Below are positions 1 to 12,570 of a stretch of 64,000 nucleotides of DNA, one piece after another. Source of the stretch: Opisthocomus hoazin (lineage: Eukaryota > Chordata > Aves > Opisthocomiformes > Opisthocomidae); assembly GCF_030867145.1 (NCBI RefSeq), contig NC_134414.1:128476465-128540464 (forward strand), in the 5' to 3' direction. How positions within the stretch are numbered: position 1 is the stretch's first letter; every line of letters begins with the position of its first letter. The notes under the pieces are model-generated. The model saw only the letters and a list, made by a program, of their open reading frames with translations, ran no database searches and was not told the DNA's origin. A program made the translations under genes and the position numbers.

Positions 1-472
1 TCATATTCAGGTGGAAATTCTTATACTTCGGTTTGTGCCTGTTGCCCCTTGTCCTGTCACTGGGCACCACTGAAAAGAGTCTGGCCTCATCCTCTTGACA
101 CCCACCCTTAAGATATTTATCAGCATTTCTAAGATCCCCTCTCAGCCTTCTCTTCTTCAGGCTAAGCCCAGCTCCCTCAGCCTTTCCTCGTAGGAAAGAT
201 GCTCCAGTCCCCTCATCATCCTCATAGCCCTCTGCTGGACTCTCTCCAGTAGCTCCTCGTCTTTCTTGAACTGGGGAGCCCAGAACTGGACACAGTACTC
301 TAGATGGGGCCTCACTAGGGCAGAGTAGAGGGGAAGGAGAACCTCCCTCGACCTGCTGGCCACACTCTTCTTGATGCACCCCAGGATACCACTGGCCTTC
401 TTGGCAACCAGGGCACACTGCTGGCTCATGGTCAACTTGTCCACCAGGACACCCAGGTCCCTCTCTGCAGAA
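1..472 (-). mobile_element. CR1 LINE fragment (3' part of ORF2), cut by window start
   Basis: Read on the minus strand this is the C-terminal part of a CR1 reverse-transcriptase ORF. It carries the family's characteristic run [10 protein letters not shown], a [21 protein letters not shown] segment, [13 protein letters not shown] and [15 protein letters not shown]. Similarity stops near 472, so the copy is 5'-truncated there, and its 3' end lies outside the window. The reading frame is open from about 480 to 157, but a downstream frame change breaks the rest. It is closest to the copies at 58-60.6 kb and 62.8-64 kb, judged by shared wording. It is a dead fragment and no function is inferred. 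Confidence 0.93.
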
Positions 473-3400
473 CCTTTCATTTGTGAAAAAAAAAGATGTA
501 CTATCCAGGGTTGGAAGAAAAGGAGAAATGTGAGAAGATATGGCCACGGGATGTAGAATTAGCTACTATAGATACTATAGCTTTAAAAAGCTGTAATACT
601 CCCTGTAGGACCTAGATTTTTGTCCTGTGACCACATATTGTGGGTTGTCTCTGAACAGCCGAAATTGCCATTCCTGATTTTAGCGGAGTGACCCCAACAT
701 AAAGCTTCAAGAATATAGCAATGAACAGGCCCCGTAGCATACAGAGAGATCTCTCACCACGCAACAGTAAACTAATTCTGCATCTGAGAAGAAACATGGC
801 ATTTATGTTTTAGTTACTCGGAATACAAAATACTAGTTTGTCAGAGTGAGGGATCTTCTGACAAGCAGAAAGTCGAGCTTTGCTGTGATGCAGAAAATGC
901 AACAACAGTAAAGGGCTGTGAAGCCTTAATATGACACTCCGTTTTATATTTAATTCCAGAGAAAGCTGATACCTCTTTTTCACTGTTGTAAGTGTGCTAG
1001 CTCCATTACACAGATCACCTGATCTTTAAACCATGCTTTGGCAAATGTATCCTTTGTGGCACTTCTGTGATCAATTATGCTTTACTCAGTGCCATAATTG
1101 TTTACAACACGCCCCAGTCTTCCACTGAGTGAAAACACATTTATTACAGACAATGGTGCCAGTGCTGATCTGTTCTTATTGGCCATTTGAAAACAAAAGC
1201 CAGACAAAAAGGCATCTGTTTGCAGCGGCTGGTCAGGTTCGTACTGGAAGTCACTTCTTGGTGCTTTTCACCCTGTGCTGGAATACAGCTGCCAGCGCTC
1301 AGGGTCTCCTTTCACTCAGGACCGCCTCCCGAGAAGAAGTGTCTGTGATGGACTGGGTTTGGGGCTAATTCTAGCACTGACCTCGCCTTTCACAAGCTGG
1401 GCAGGCAAGTTTTCACACTGAGTCATTAGAGCCTTACAAATGCTTTATACAGTTAAAACAGCCAAGTGTGTCAAAATGAGTCATACTTTTCAAGTGACAA
1501 TTGCTATTTTGAGTGACTGTTTTGCATTACACTTACCAGGACCCACAGGAACCAACGGTGTTTAAGCTTTCCTGCTGATCTGCTCTCCCACCACGTGACC
1601 AGCTAGGGCAGTTATATCACTCCTATATCACTGAGCCGCACCTTGCTCTTCCCCAGAAATCGTATTCCTGGGCGTACACATCGCCCTGTCAGGAGGAAGT
1701 GACTGCAGGTTTCTATGAAACATTGCTTCAGCCAAGGAAGGGCATTGCTGTCAGCGGCCAGCCTGACTCGCAGACCACATGCCCAGTGTCCCTGCTTTGG
1801 AGAGTGCTGAAAATGGAACTGAGACCCTACGGGCATCTGCAGCAGTGCCAGCGTGCAGGGTGAAGAAAGGCAAGGTTGAGGACATGGTAGCTGTGATCCC
1901 TCCCGTGGAGGACAGACTTGGAGGACAAAAGCTGGTGAACACGGGGAAACAATGGCAGAGGAACAATCCCAGAAAAGAAACAGGAAGGCTGCAGCATGAG
2001 AAGAGTCATGAGTAGCTGGACGAGGTTGTTCCTGTGGTATGAAGGGGCAGAAGGTAGCTGCAATTGCAGAGGCAGCCAGTAAGGAAGCAAAAGCACTGGG
2101 GCAAGTGTATTTGCTATGAGAGTGAACAGCAAGAGAAAAGCACAATCGACAGGAAAAAAGCAGCTCGCTTAAAGGAAGAGGGAAAAAGAGTCATTGAGGG
2201 TGGGGAGAACAGACTGGCGTGACATTGGCATTCACTACAGCCTTAACATAAGCTAACGTAAGTCACCGTACGTTCTCCCCAGCATGCGCACGCACACAAA
2301 CACCCCAAACAAGCAAACTTTCTGTTTACCAGAACTACCTTTGGTGTCCAAAAGCCACAAGGAGAAATCAAAAGAAATAAGGCGAGGTGAAAAAACAGGA
2401 GCAAGTCAAAAGGTTAGGTGAGGACGGAGGCTAAGCGACTTCAGCAGCAGATTGACAAGCAAAGGAAATTGTAAACGGAAGGAGAAGAGGGGGGGGGGGA
2501 GGAGGAGGAAGGCAGAGCCCAGTATGCTGAATATGCTGGATTAATGCTGGTTTTCGCATAGACCTCCTTTGTGAGCAGCTCTTCCACGTTCTGTCTCTGA
2601 ATAGCTGGAGCTGTTCCAGCTGTTACGCAGGGAGGTATTACATTATCTGCTGCAGCCACAAAGAAACAGTGAAGCGCAGTGTAAACTGCTGCGAGAGTAC
2701 AAGCAAGACTCTACTTGTGACAGCTACAACTCAATAAAATTGTCATTGTTTGGCTATAACCTTGAGGGGAAAGGGCAAAAAATTCTTACACTAACCCTTT
2801 TCAGGGCACTATGTTTTCCCTCTTGCTTTGTTTGCCTCCGTCTTTGGAGATGAACTGCATTTATCTGCTGTTATTCAGTAAACACGTTATCATTCTTGAA
2901 TGTTGCATGTCCAGTATAATTTTTGCAAACAATAGGGAAATTTTAAAAAAAACTAAAGCAGTTTTACAGTTTTTTTCGGTTCACCAGTGGTAACGCCAGT
3001 GGAGTTCCTGTTGAACACTTCCTTTTTTTTCCTGTTTGCAAGTTCAAATTTGGTGTCAAAGGGCAGAACCCACAATTATCACTTCAGGCAGGTTTAAAAG
3101 CAGTTATATTTAAATAAAATGTAGTTGGAAAAACATCCACTGGAGACCTGCTCCCTGAGGAGAACCATAAGCTAAATTTAAAGTTGCCTCATATAACTCA
3201 GAAAATAACTTCTTCCTCGTTTCTTCTTTGTCCCTACTCCAAAATGAAGACTTGTAATGACAAGCTGGTTGAAACTCCTGTGTAACCAAATTCAGGTGGA
3301 AAAATGTCCACATGATGAGGCCAAAATGCTTTACTTGAACAAGCCAGTTGCAGAGTTCAAGCTTGGGTTCAGCTGGAGCGCTGCCTGCATCCCTGGCATC

Positions 3401-6033
3401 CTGCCCCAGAGCCACAGACCAACCGTATGTCTCCATGCCCTGGGCCAGGCTGCCTGGGAAGATTCCTGGCTCCATGGAGATCCACCAGGCTGGAGAAGGC
3501 AATGCCTACACTGGCTCTGAAAGCCTCGTCAGCCCCAGTTTTAATACCTGCTGGGCTGTACAGTTCAGGCAGGCAGGCGTTGGGATGAAGCCTGCCCAGA
3601 GATGCAGCACTGTGCCGGCAGTCAAGGTTGGAAAAACCAAACATACAACCGTGGGACTTCAGCTTTACTGCTAGCATAAACTGATCTAACGAGAAGCTGC
3701 CACGGGTAGGTTCAGTTGCCTGGTTTGTTTCTTTATCTGCACCTTTCTGTCACCACGCCTGCACGAGTTGCCTACATGCAGCAGTGTGATGAGCTGGAAC
3801 AGCTCACAGATCAGCCGGAGAACTAATCTCGTAGGAGCCCCTTCTGCCCACCTGCCCCACACGCTCAGCTCAGCAGCCCCTTGGGAAGACACAGCATGGG
3901 AAACAGAGGAAAGGATGGCACAGGGGAGTTTTTTGTTGGCAATCCACGGTTAAACCAGTTGGTGGTCCAGCTGCAGCCGATGAGGTCTGAGTCGGTGATT
4001 CCCCGTTAGCCATTCACGGCTCCTGTCAGTGCTGAAGAGTTTCACCAAGCAGACAGGCCAACAGTACATAATACCTAAAACCAAAATACTCTGCTAATTA
4101 TTCCAGTACTTAGTGTTTCTTATGTTTTAATTTGATCTTGAGAAGTCCTGTCAGAGAAACAATTAAAATCCCACCTCCACCTCACAAAAGCTTTTAATTT
4201 CAAGAGAGAATAGATACCTTGCCCCCTGCCCCCCTCCGGAGTCTCTTAAATATAATTTCAAAAAAGAACTTCATGGCTAAATTTAACATTGGAGAAGAGA
4301 ATGGCAGAATGCCAGCCACTTTATCTTATAATATTATAATAATAAAGATCTTGTATAGTATTATTACCCTTTTATACTCATTTTGGCCTTTTCCCTGTTG
4401 TCTGGGGACAACTCCTTTGTCATTCACTGATTTTATTCTTAATAGCATTCCCCTGAAACACAGGCTAGACTGAGGCTCGTGCACGTAATGACAGAAGAGC
4501 AATCACATTCACCCACGGTGCTTTTCAGTGTAATATTTGTTGTCTTCCGTGGAAACTGCACCTCCTCTCTCTCCAGTGTGGGCTCTAAAATACACAGAAA
4601 TCAGGAGCTCAGGCAGTCTGAGCTAAAAAAGACTGGAGGCTGAGGAAGCAAGGAAGCAGGAACCACCGTACAGTCTGCCCTCCTCCCGAGGCACCCACAT
4701 CTGGACTCTGTCATTACAGGACACGGGGCTAAACTGCTCTCAGGGCAGACCCAGCACAGCCTGTTTCATGTATTATACAGCACCTGAGTTTGGCTCTGGG
4801 GAGCGGTTACGAATTAAAACCTGAATCTCATGGATTTTTTGCCATCGACTGAAGCTTTGTGCTTAGCAAACTACACACCATCACAAATCATATTGCGCAT
4901 TCACTGGGGAAACGTTCCTCAGCCAGTTGCGTTTCCCTGTTCAAGCAGCTTTATGCACTATTCATAATGCTGTATAGAAATGGCATACATGACATTACAT
5001 GCACATAAAAATTCTCCAAAAAACTGAAACAGTTGCTAATCTTGTGGGGACATTGTGCTAAAAGTGGTGTATCCATCAAAAAAAACCCAAATTCTATTTC
5101 ATGCACGCTCATCAAGAAAACATACACAATATGCAACCATTTCACAGCTGCCAAAAGAGATCAGTCTACTTTCTTCTTTTAGCTAGAAGGGGAAATCTAA
5201 CTAGGCAAAGCTGTTGGGAGCCAAGATGACTATTTAAGAAAAAAAAAAATATAGAGACCATCCACAATTTCATCCAAAGGCAGAAGAGTTTGTCAGTGAA
5301 ATGCATGCACTGGGCCAAGTGAAATAGTTGTGACATTAATGTGGCTGCACGTGAGGCATGTCAATTAGTGGATTTGTTGGCAGGTTGTTTGTAATCCTGG
5401 GAACTGGAGCTACAGAAAACATTTTGTGCAGCTCTGTCTCTGGTATTTCTCTGTCCTTGTCTCTCCCATCCTCCCCCCTCTCCGTCCCGTTCTCAGCCCT
5501 CCCCCATACAACAACTGGTTGCAGGCTAACAATATTTCTCTTTGTGCCTATGCAAATACTGTTAGATCCAAGCATATCTCATGGAATTTGAGGCTATCAT
5601 CTGTTTGCACATACTGGGTAGTCAACAACTTCCAGAGGACAACCATTCTCCTCAAGAAGCTTTCATTTTCTTAAAAATGTTTTAGGAATGGCTATGAATT
5701 GTTTAAACGTTTTAAATTAGTACCAAGAGAAGCCCTCCCACTCACCTCCCCAACCGCCCCCAACCCACGTGCCATGAGGAACCCATTCAGCCCAAAGAGA
5801 GGCCAGATGTTAAAATAATCTGGAAAATCTGTGTATCTGGGCTGTGGGCAGGGTGGCTGGATTACCCTGCCCTGCTGGGGAACGAGGGCCGTAAGCCAAG
5901 ATGGAGGGAGGACAAGGGCTGCACAGTCCTTGCCCGTAGGGAGCGGAACGGAGAGGGCGCAGGCTGCTCCCAGGGATGGCATGCCAGCTGCCACATGAAA
6001 GATGGCTCCAGCAGGCCTTGTGCCTTGGAGACG
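473..6033. other. Intergenic flank, no gene seen
   Basis: I see no exon, RNA gene or clear repeat family in these 5.5 kb. Open frames up to 177 codons exist (for example minus strand 2145-1612), but they are low-complexity and match no family I recognise. A short G-run with GGA repeats lies at about 2487-2510. AT-rich patches occur at 4320-4370 and 5240-5252. The stretch lies upstream of CD47 and may hold distal regulatory sequence, but nothing in it can be named. Confidence 0.5.
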
Positions 6034-6392
6034 CTGTTGCGAATGAGTGGTGTAGCCTGCTGAAAGAATCACCGTCAAAGGTTTTAGCAAAAGTGGTTTT
6101 AATAGGAATTCATAAAAGTGTGACTTCACGAAGTTCGATGGCAAGGCTCACTCTATTACTTACTGCATGGATGGGGCACGTGAAGGGAAATCAAGTTAGA
6201 ATCGAGTTAGAACGATTTATACAGGGCTTATTTGCAGTTTAAGGTGGATCACAAGATTTTTAGCAGCACTTGATTAATTTAACATTTACAAAGTGAGTTA
6301 ATAGAATTTACTTCAATCACAACAGTGACTTAATTACAGATTCGAGATGGCAATATTTATACTATACTTGCTATCAGGTACCTAAATCAATT

Positions 6393-6408
6393 CACACACA
6401 CACACACA
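6393..6408. repeat. (CA)8 microsatellite
   Basis: Eight uninterrupted CA units, followed by imperfect ACA/GACA units to about 6415. Confidence 0.9.
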
Positions 6409-6589
6409 GACACAAAGATACATAAACATATAAAGGTATACCTGTTAAAAATTCCACTTGAGTTCTGTGAAATATTCAAATGCCTCAACATCTCTCAGCA
6501 GGCGAGGGTTGAGCCTCAAGGAGTGAGGATTTTCAGCCCAGGTCCTTTCATCGGTCCTCGGCGATGGTCCTCCAAACTTCACAAACTTG

Positions 6590-6605
6590 AGAGCTCGCGA
6601 GCTCT
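6590..6605. repeat. 16-bp perfect palindrome
   Basis: The sequence AGAGCTCGCGAGCTCT equals its own reverse complement. It includes SacI- and NruI-type sites and two CpGs. No function is known to me; it lies inside the possible LTR-like stretch. Confidence 0.9.
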
Positions 6606-6990
6606 GCGAGGCATCCTGCTCAGAGGGAGATGCTGGTCACAGCCCTCTGTGGTCCAGGAGACCTCAGAGGGCCTCTCTTAGGACCGCTGTTTATGGGGAC
6701 GTGAGATGGCTGGCTTTAGTCATCAGTGAAAATACATCAAGGCCAGAGTCTGTGTTACCTGATTCTGGTATCGTAACAGCAACTTGTACAATTCTAGTGC
6801 CTTCCAGAACGTACAGTTCTGGCACCTACCAGCCAGGGCTAGCATCCAGGCAGCTGGAGTTCCAGGGGCGGTGAGGGAGTGCCAGGTCATTCCCACTCAC
6901 TGCTCCTGTAACCAAGGCAAGAACACCGTGCTGGCCAATTCCGAGATAGCCCCATGGCCCGGTGCGGGGTGGCTGCACCACCATGGATAC

Positions 6991-9177
6991 ACCTAGGAAT
7001 CAAAACTTTTCTGCTCCCTGGGAGAGGGCAATTAATCACTTGCTCCAGGAATAAGTGATCAATGTCCAGCTGTGGATCCCAACGCAAGTAGCCCTTATAG
7101 ACACTATGGGGATATGCTTACATTTTTCTGTGTCTGTGGTGCAGCCACTCTTCAGGCCAATGTGGCTTCCAGGCACTTAATTAACCTCTTGGGACCTCAA
7201 TCACTGCCTCTGAATGGACTGCTATGTCCCTAGCTAGGTATTCCTCGGATGAAAGAAGTGCTACTGTTATAATTACTGCAGTACCATCCTGCTGCAAATA
7301 CTCTGTGCTTGGTTACCTACCACAGATTTAATCTGCGAGCATAACAGTCTTCTCTCTGCGTTTTCACAGCCTGGCTCTTCAGAGGAAGGCCCTTTGTTCC
7401 CAACTAGAATAATAAATGGGTTTTAGCTTTATTTTCTCAAAGGCAAGCTCATGTGATTGTGCTGTCTGGCATCTGTCTACACTGATAAGTTTGTAACTGC
7501 CACAGCCAATTATAATTATTCCAAAGAAAAAAATCGCTAGCGGCAGACATCTCCATGACAATTATATTTCTGTGGATTTTGTGAAATACAGCAGCTGACT
7601 GGGTTGGGGCTGGGGAGGAGGAGGGAGAGGACAGAGTGCAAGACCACACTGAGAGCGTGCCGTGTCAAGGAAATCCTGGAGGCCTGAGCCGATCCTCAGC
7701 CCATCCTGGCCGACGGCAGCCAGCCAGTCTGCAGGCAGCGGAGAGTCAGCCGGCACGGGCACCTCTCCGAGCGGCTCACAAGACATACCACCTCTCACCC
7801 GTGGGTGTTACTGCACAGGGGACGTCACTGCGGCGGCAGCTGCCGTGGTGCAGAGGGGGAGCAGGCACAGACCTTCTTCCTGCCAGCTGTCACGGAGGGA
7901 GAAGGTGTTGCTGGTTTGATGAAGGCAGTGGGACCATTTTGCCCTGGGCCTGTACTTTCAGGATGCAAAACCTGGATGGTGCTGGGCTGGGCTGGGCTGG
8001 TCGGTGCTCCGGGGAGGACGGAGTGGCTGAGTGCAAGGCATGGCGGGACTATGCTCCATGCTGTAACGAACGGAACGGAATAGGTGCATTGCTAACAAAT
8101 ACTTGTAACGTGGGGGACAACGTGTTCTCTGTGCTGAGAGTCCTGCCAATACACTAATGAAAGCTCCAGAGGCCAGCTTTGTAAACGTGTTTAGGTGGCT
8201 AAGCCAAGATATTCGAGAGCCTATTCTCCCTGACATCAAAAGGGATTCTGACTTACACTGCATGGGAAGTCATGTCTTTAAACAGCTTTAAAGCTATGAG
8301 CCTTTCTTCTTAAATATTTCAGAAGAATTGACCCTCTCTCTGAGCGAATCTTGACTGAAATGAGAAGTTTCTGGAACTGCCCTTGAGAACCAAGTGGAAA
8401 ATCACAGTTTTTGCTTAACGGAACCATTCCCTGCAATGATACATTTTGTTTCACCATTACAGAAATTTCTTGGAAGTGGCAAAATGCCTAGGGTGAAAGC
8501 AGATCACCATCTTCACCACCTAAATACCATCACATGTAATTTCTTTAACCTTGTTGATAATCTGACCCAGTTCTCCAGGATTCTCACTTAGGTGGCGGGC
8601 GGCTGCAGGTAACACCCAAGGCAGTTGCTCTACCTAGCTGTCTCAGGCAGTGGCCCGTAGCGGGTGTTCGGTGACATTGACTGCAAATCTTCAGAGTTCA
8701 GGAGCCCTTGTGGCAGGAGAGTGGTTCACAGGCTGGGTTTTCAGTGGCCACTAAGTCACTAGAGGGGTATGGTGCGTGATGATTCCCAGCAGCTACAGCA
8801 GCAGGTGAACAGAGAACGCAAACGAAATGGAAATACAAAAAATGCATTCAGATATACAACAGGAGTAGAAAGAGAGTAAGTGAGGAAGGGGAGGGGGAGT
8901 ATGAAAGAAGCACTATTTCCCTAAAAGAGTTAGTTTTAAAATGGAAGAAAAATGACTGCATTTTAGCCCTATCAAACAACTGTGACATGTTGGCACTTTT
9001 TCACAGCATTGCTTCATTTTTGACTAGGTCTCCAGCAACTATTGCTCAAAGTTCATTCAGGCTTTGGTCTTTGAGAACTTTTTTAATGTGTTAGTGCTTA
9101 GAAGTCAATTAATAACTGTTGCTTGAACCCTATTTTTACCCTCTTGCCCAGGAAGGATCTCTCATAAGAAGAAAATA
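6991..9177. other. Intergenic flank, no gene seen
   Basis: I recognise no exon or repeat family. The only structured element is a short GCTGG run at about 7981-8000. A 173-codon open frame (7636-8157, +) is GC-biased, has no family resemblance and is regarded as chance. Confidence 0.5.
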
Positions 9178-9365
9178 TTTCCTTTCCTTTCCTTTCCTTT
9201 CCTTTCCTTTCCTTTCCTTTCCTTTCCTTTCCTTTCCCTTTTTTCTTTTCTTTTTTTTCTCTTTTCTTTTCTCTTTTCTCTTTTCTTTTCCTTTCTTTTC
9301 CTTTCTTTTCTTTCCTTTTCTTTTATCTTTCCTTTCCTTTCCCCCCCATTTTTTTTTTTTTTTTT
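9178..9365. repeat. Pentanucleotide (CCTTT)n array grading into a long polypyrimidine tract
   Basis: About 11 perfect CCTTT units (9178-9236) run into irregular C/T sequence up to 9365. In roughly 190 nt I see only two purines (A at 9325 and 9348). The complementary strand is therefore an almost pure purine tract. Mirror-symmetrical homopurine/homopyrimidine tracts can form triplex (H-DNA) and are unstable in length. It lies about 3.3 kb upstream of the CD47 start codon. Confidence 0.97.
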
Positions 9366-9504
9366 AGAACTATAGTATAAGTTCAGGCTTGAGCCTGTTC
9401 TAAAAATGTCATATTCTGTAGAGCTTTGATGTACAGTTTCGGTAGCCCGCCGATGCCCCCGAGACAGGTCTGAGAGTCAGATCTTAGGCCTGAAGAAAAG
9501 GATA

Positions 9505-9645
9505 TGGAGTCTATTCTTGGCTCTGCCACTGGCTGATTACGCAACCTTAGTCAGTTCATTTAACCGTGGCATGCCTCGGTTTCCAGATCGAACAAGAAAG
9601 AGATAGAAGGCTCCTTTGTGAATGCTTTGCAGTGCTTGAGGGAGG
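9505..9645 (+). mobile_element. MIR-like (CORE) SINE relic
   Basis: The order of words matches the core of the ancient tRNA-derived MIR family: TTGGCTCTGCCACTGGCTG, a CAACCTTAGTCAGTTCATTTAACC segment (GACCTTGGGCAAGTCACTTAACC in the family), then a segment like GCCTCGGTTTCC, and finally a tail resembling the family's AAGCGCTTTG segment near 9625. It is diverged, and the tRNA-like 5' head is missing or unrecognisable. This is recognised from memory of the MIR consensus, not from a search. Confidence 0.7.
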
Positions 9646-11749
9646 CCAAAGTATTACCCATCATGTTGCTGCTGCACTGTGACTTCTGTGTTAGGATATG
9701 TACATCAAGTGAGTCCATGAACACAGATGGAGGTCTGGCCACTGCATTTCTTGCTGGAGGAGACAGCTCTCCCAGTCACTTTGACAAATCACAGCTACAG
9801 ACACTCCTTGCTTTAGGCATGCAGGCTTTTATGTCACTCTTCAGCATCTTCCTGCCAGCCACCGCAGTTGCTGCCTCCTGTACGTTGGCTTGTCTATGGG
9901 ATTCACGCCTGCCGCAACTTCACTTGCTGACCCCAGATAGTGATCAATGGCACTCCAAAGAGCAGTAAACCAGTATAAAATGGCAGATCAGTGCCTAGTA
10001 GTGGTAATAACACAGTTGCCTAATTTAAGGACCAAAAGTGTGCTTCAGAAGTCATAAATGAGGGACTCATGCACAGTTTTCAAAACAGATGACCTATTGC
10101 TTTTGGAGCACTTGGACCTAATATGCAAGTCAGAGATGGGTCTGTCCTTTCACAGCTTCCGAGCTGTGTTTCTGTCCAAGCTTCTGGAGCATGCATGCAC
10201 TGGGTGAAGAGAGATGCACAGTACTGCAGGGCAAAAAGAGAGGGAACAGTGACGTTAGAAAAAGTGGTTAAAAGCACGCAGCTCTCCTATTACAGCAGGG
10301 CTTGCTTTGCATACCTGGCTCCAAAAGGAAAGCAGAACTGGCTAACCTTTCAACTTTTCTCTCAGTAGGCATCAGAAGCATCAGACCTGCCTTGTGCTAC
10401 ACAGCCCTGCTTCCTGCAGCCATCAGCAAGCAAAGGCGTTGCAGACCTTTCTCAGCAGCAGACGGCAGAGCATTAGAAGACAAAGTATTGCAGATGCACA
10501 CACTTAGCTGGACAGCACAGCTACCTCAAAAAAATTCAGGGAAGCCACATGCACAGAGAGTTATCTTTCGGGGATCTGTAAAACCCGGTTTGGTAGTATG
10601 GGAGACAGCACCTGACATGGAGCAACGCTCTCTCACACAAAACTCTTTGCTGTATGAAATTTCCCGTGCACACTGTTTTGCTTTAGGCTAGCGTGGGTGC
10701 ATTCCGTGCTACCTTAGCAACAGCGACAAATGCGTGGTGCAGCTGTGGCTTTCTCCTCTTTGCAGCAGGAGGAGAGCATCCCTGGTTTTTCTTACAGACA
10801 ACACGCTGCGCAGCTCCCCACAGAGCTGACCCTGTCCCTCGATGCCTGCCTGCGGCTCTCAACATGCTGGCACTCGGTCTGGGCACAGATCCATGAGCTA
10901 CAACGCAAGCAGACATCTCTTCCCTACTCCCCTCCCCTCCAGCCCGTTTTCTTCTGGCCTCCAGAGAACATCATCTGAATCAGCCTGGCAGGAGCAGGAT
11001 CAGCTGCTTTGTGCCAGCCCCCTCCATCGCTTCTGGAGTCAGACAGCTCCCACTGCTCAAGGCTTTTTACTAAACTTGAATGCAGGAGGATGTCCAAGTG
11101 CTTTATGAATATCTGGAGAAAACAAATGCAGTAGTCAAGGCATCGGTATCTGTTAATCACTTAAGGAGGGCCGAGGAAGAATTTGAGAGGATAGAACCTC
11201 AGAAACGGGGTGGGCAGAACAGCCCAAGCCAATATTAATGTTGCAGAGAAAAAAAAAAAAAAAGGTAAAACCACGTGAGACATAAAAAATATGGAAAATC
11301 AGTTTCTCGCAGAATATTGCTTCTGCCCTGGCTTTCGTCCTCTGTTGAACTTCTGGACTTGTAAAAACATTTTATACATACATATGTGCATACGTGTAGA
11401 TGTTCCCCAAATATATCTAAGTCCTTTCTTTAATGCTTCACCAACACTCATGCCTGAGGACAAAGCATGCGTTTAGGGCACAAGTATTTACAGATCCAAA
11501 ATTTTGAGACAATTCTACCACTAAAAAAAAAAAAAAAAGGAAGTCCTAAAGAGGGCTACTTCTGGTCAGAAAGCCACGTTTTTTGAAACATCGCTGAAAT
11601 AGTCAGGTGTGTATTGGTGCAGACGCAGGAAGGACGAAGAGAGAGCGTTTATCCTCGCTTTTAGCTGAAGGGCAACAGCAGTGCACTTGCAAATCCCGCC
11701 GTGTTCTGCGCTGTCTGTAAGAGCTCGGTATCTGGGCTGCAGGCAGAGC
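9646..11749. other. Intergenic flank upstream of the CpG island
   Basis: No exon or named repeat was recognised. Two A-runs (about 11250-11263 and 11523-11538) are present. GC content rises towards 11.75 kb where the promoter island begins. Confidence 0.5.
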
Positions 11750-11969
11750 GCGTCAGCCCGGTAGCTCGGGAAAGGCCCGGCCCCGGGCACGGGGGGGATC
11801 CCAGTCGGTGCTCGCCCCTCGGCCGGGCAGAGCCAAGGGCAGGTTCTCCACCACAGGGCCTTTAACGGCACGGACGAACCCCTCCGTCCCCCTCCCGCGG
11901 ATCGCTGACGAGTCAGGAGATCAACGAGAAGGGGAAACGGAACCGAAAGCGCTCGCCTTCCGCTCCCTC

Positions 11970-12008
11970 CCTCCCTCCCCGCTCCCCCCCTCCCTCCCCG
12001 CTCCCCCC
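11970..12008. repeat. C-rich tandem direct repeat in the promoter island
   Basis: A roughly 19-nt unit built of CTCCCTCCCC and GCTCCCCCC occurs twice in tandem. The plus strand could form an i-motif and the minus strand a G-quadruplex. It lies about 650 nt upstream of the start codon. Confidence 0.75.
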
Positions 12009-12319
12009 CCTCGGGCAGCCGCCGCAGGGAGGGGGCCGCGGAGGGACGAAACGTTGCCGGGAGAGGGGAAGCCGCCCGAATCCGCGGAGGCTCTGACCGC
12101 GTTCAGAATCAGTAAAGCGCCCGGGGAGCCCCCTCCAACGCTTCCCCCTTCATGGGGCTCGGCCCCGCGAGTCCGCCATTTTATCCAGCCGTTCCTCAAA
12201 GCGCGACCTGAGGACCGCGACCCCGCCGCTCGAGCGGCCGAGGAGGACACGCCCTGGCAGCGACCCCGACGGCGAGCTCTGCCGCAGCCGCTGCCCCGGG
12301 AGGGCAAGGAATCGAGCCC

Positions 12320-12347
12320 GGCGCCCCAACCCCGGCGCCCCAACCCC
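12320..12347. repeat. Two perfect tandem copies of GGCGCCCCAACCCC
   Basis: The 14-nt unit occurs at 12320-12333 and 12334-12347, followed by a degenerate third start (AGCGCCCAG). It sits about 300 nt upstream of the CD47 start codon. The CCCCAACCCC core resembles a GC/CACCC-type site; that is inference only. Confidence 0.9.
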
Positions 12348-12417
12348 AGCGCCCAGCCTCCCCGCCGGAGGGGCCCCCGCCGCGGCACCCCGCGCTGACG
12401 GGAACCGGCGCCCGCGC

Positions 12418-12426
12418 GGGCGGGGC
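12418..12426 (+). promoter_or_regulatory. GC box (Sp1/KLF-type)
   Basis: GGGCGGGGC matches the Sp1/KLF consensus, 222 nt before the CD47 start codon. Such sites are common by chance in islands, so the assignment rests mainly on position. Confidence 0.5.
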
Positions 12427-12528
12427 GCGAGCGGCCCAACGGCCGCCGGCAGGCGGTTTCCCCCGTCAGCGCGGCGCGGGGGCGGCCAGCAGGGGCCGCT
12501 CGTCGCCCACCCACGCGCCAGCGGCCGC

Positions 12529-12538
12529 AGCCAATCAG
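12529..12538 (+). promoter_or_regulatory. CCAAT box (NF-Y-type)
   Basis: AGCCAATCAG is close to the ideal NF-Y pentamer and flanks. It lies 113-119 nt before the start codon, the distance expected if transcription starts about 50-70 nt downstream of it. It is the best single promoter motif in the island. Confidence 0.65.
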
Positions 12539-12570
12539 CGGCGGGAGGACGCCCCCTCCTCCCCCGGCCG

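Larger units (their letters stand above)
6035..6990 (-). mobile_element. Possible LTR-like retroelement relic (unclassified)
   Basis: This is a tentative call. The minus strand carries an ordered set of LTR-like signals: a TATAAATA box (about 6349-6356), an AATAAG-type poly(A) hexamer (about 6227) and a terminal CA (TG on the plus strand at 6035). Spacings suit a U3-R-U5 arrangement. The sequence style changes at 6035 from the GC-richer flank. I could not find the opposite terminus or a target-site duplication, and no gag or pol coding sequence is visible. It could equally be ordinary intergenic DNA with chance signals. The right boundary is a guess. Confidence 0.25.

Noticed and set aside
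1612..2145. 177-codon minus-strand open frame
   Set aside because: No family resemblance, no splice context, overlapping frames on both strands; fits chance.
7636..8157. 173-codon plus-strand open frame
   Set aside because: Biased by GC-rich simple sequence (GCTGG run); no domain.
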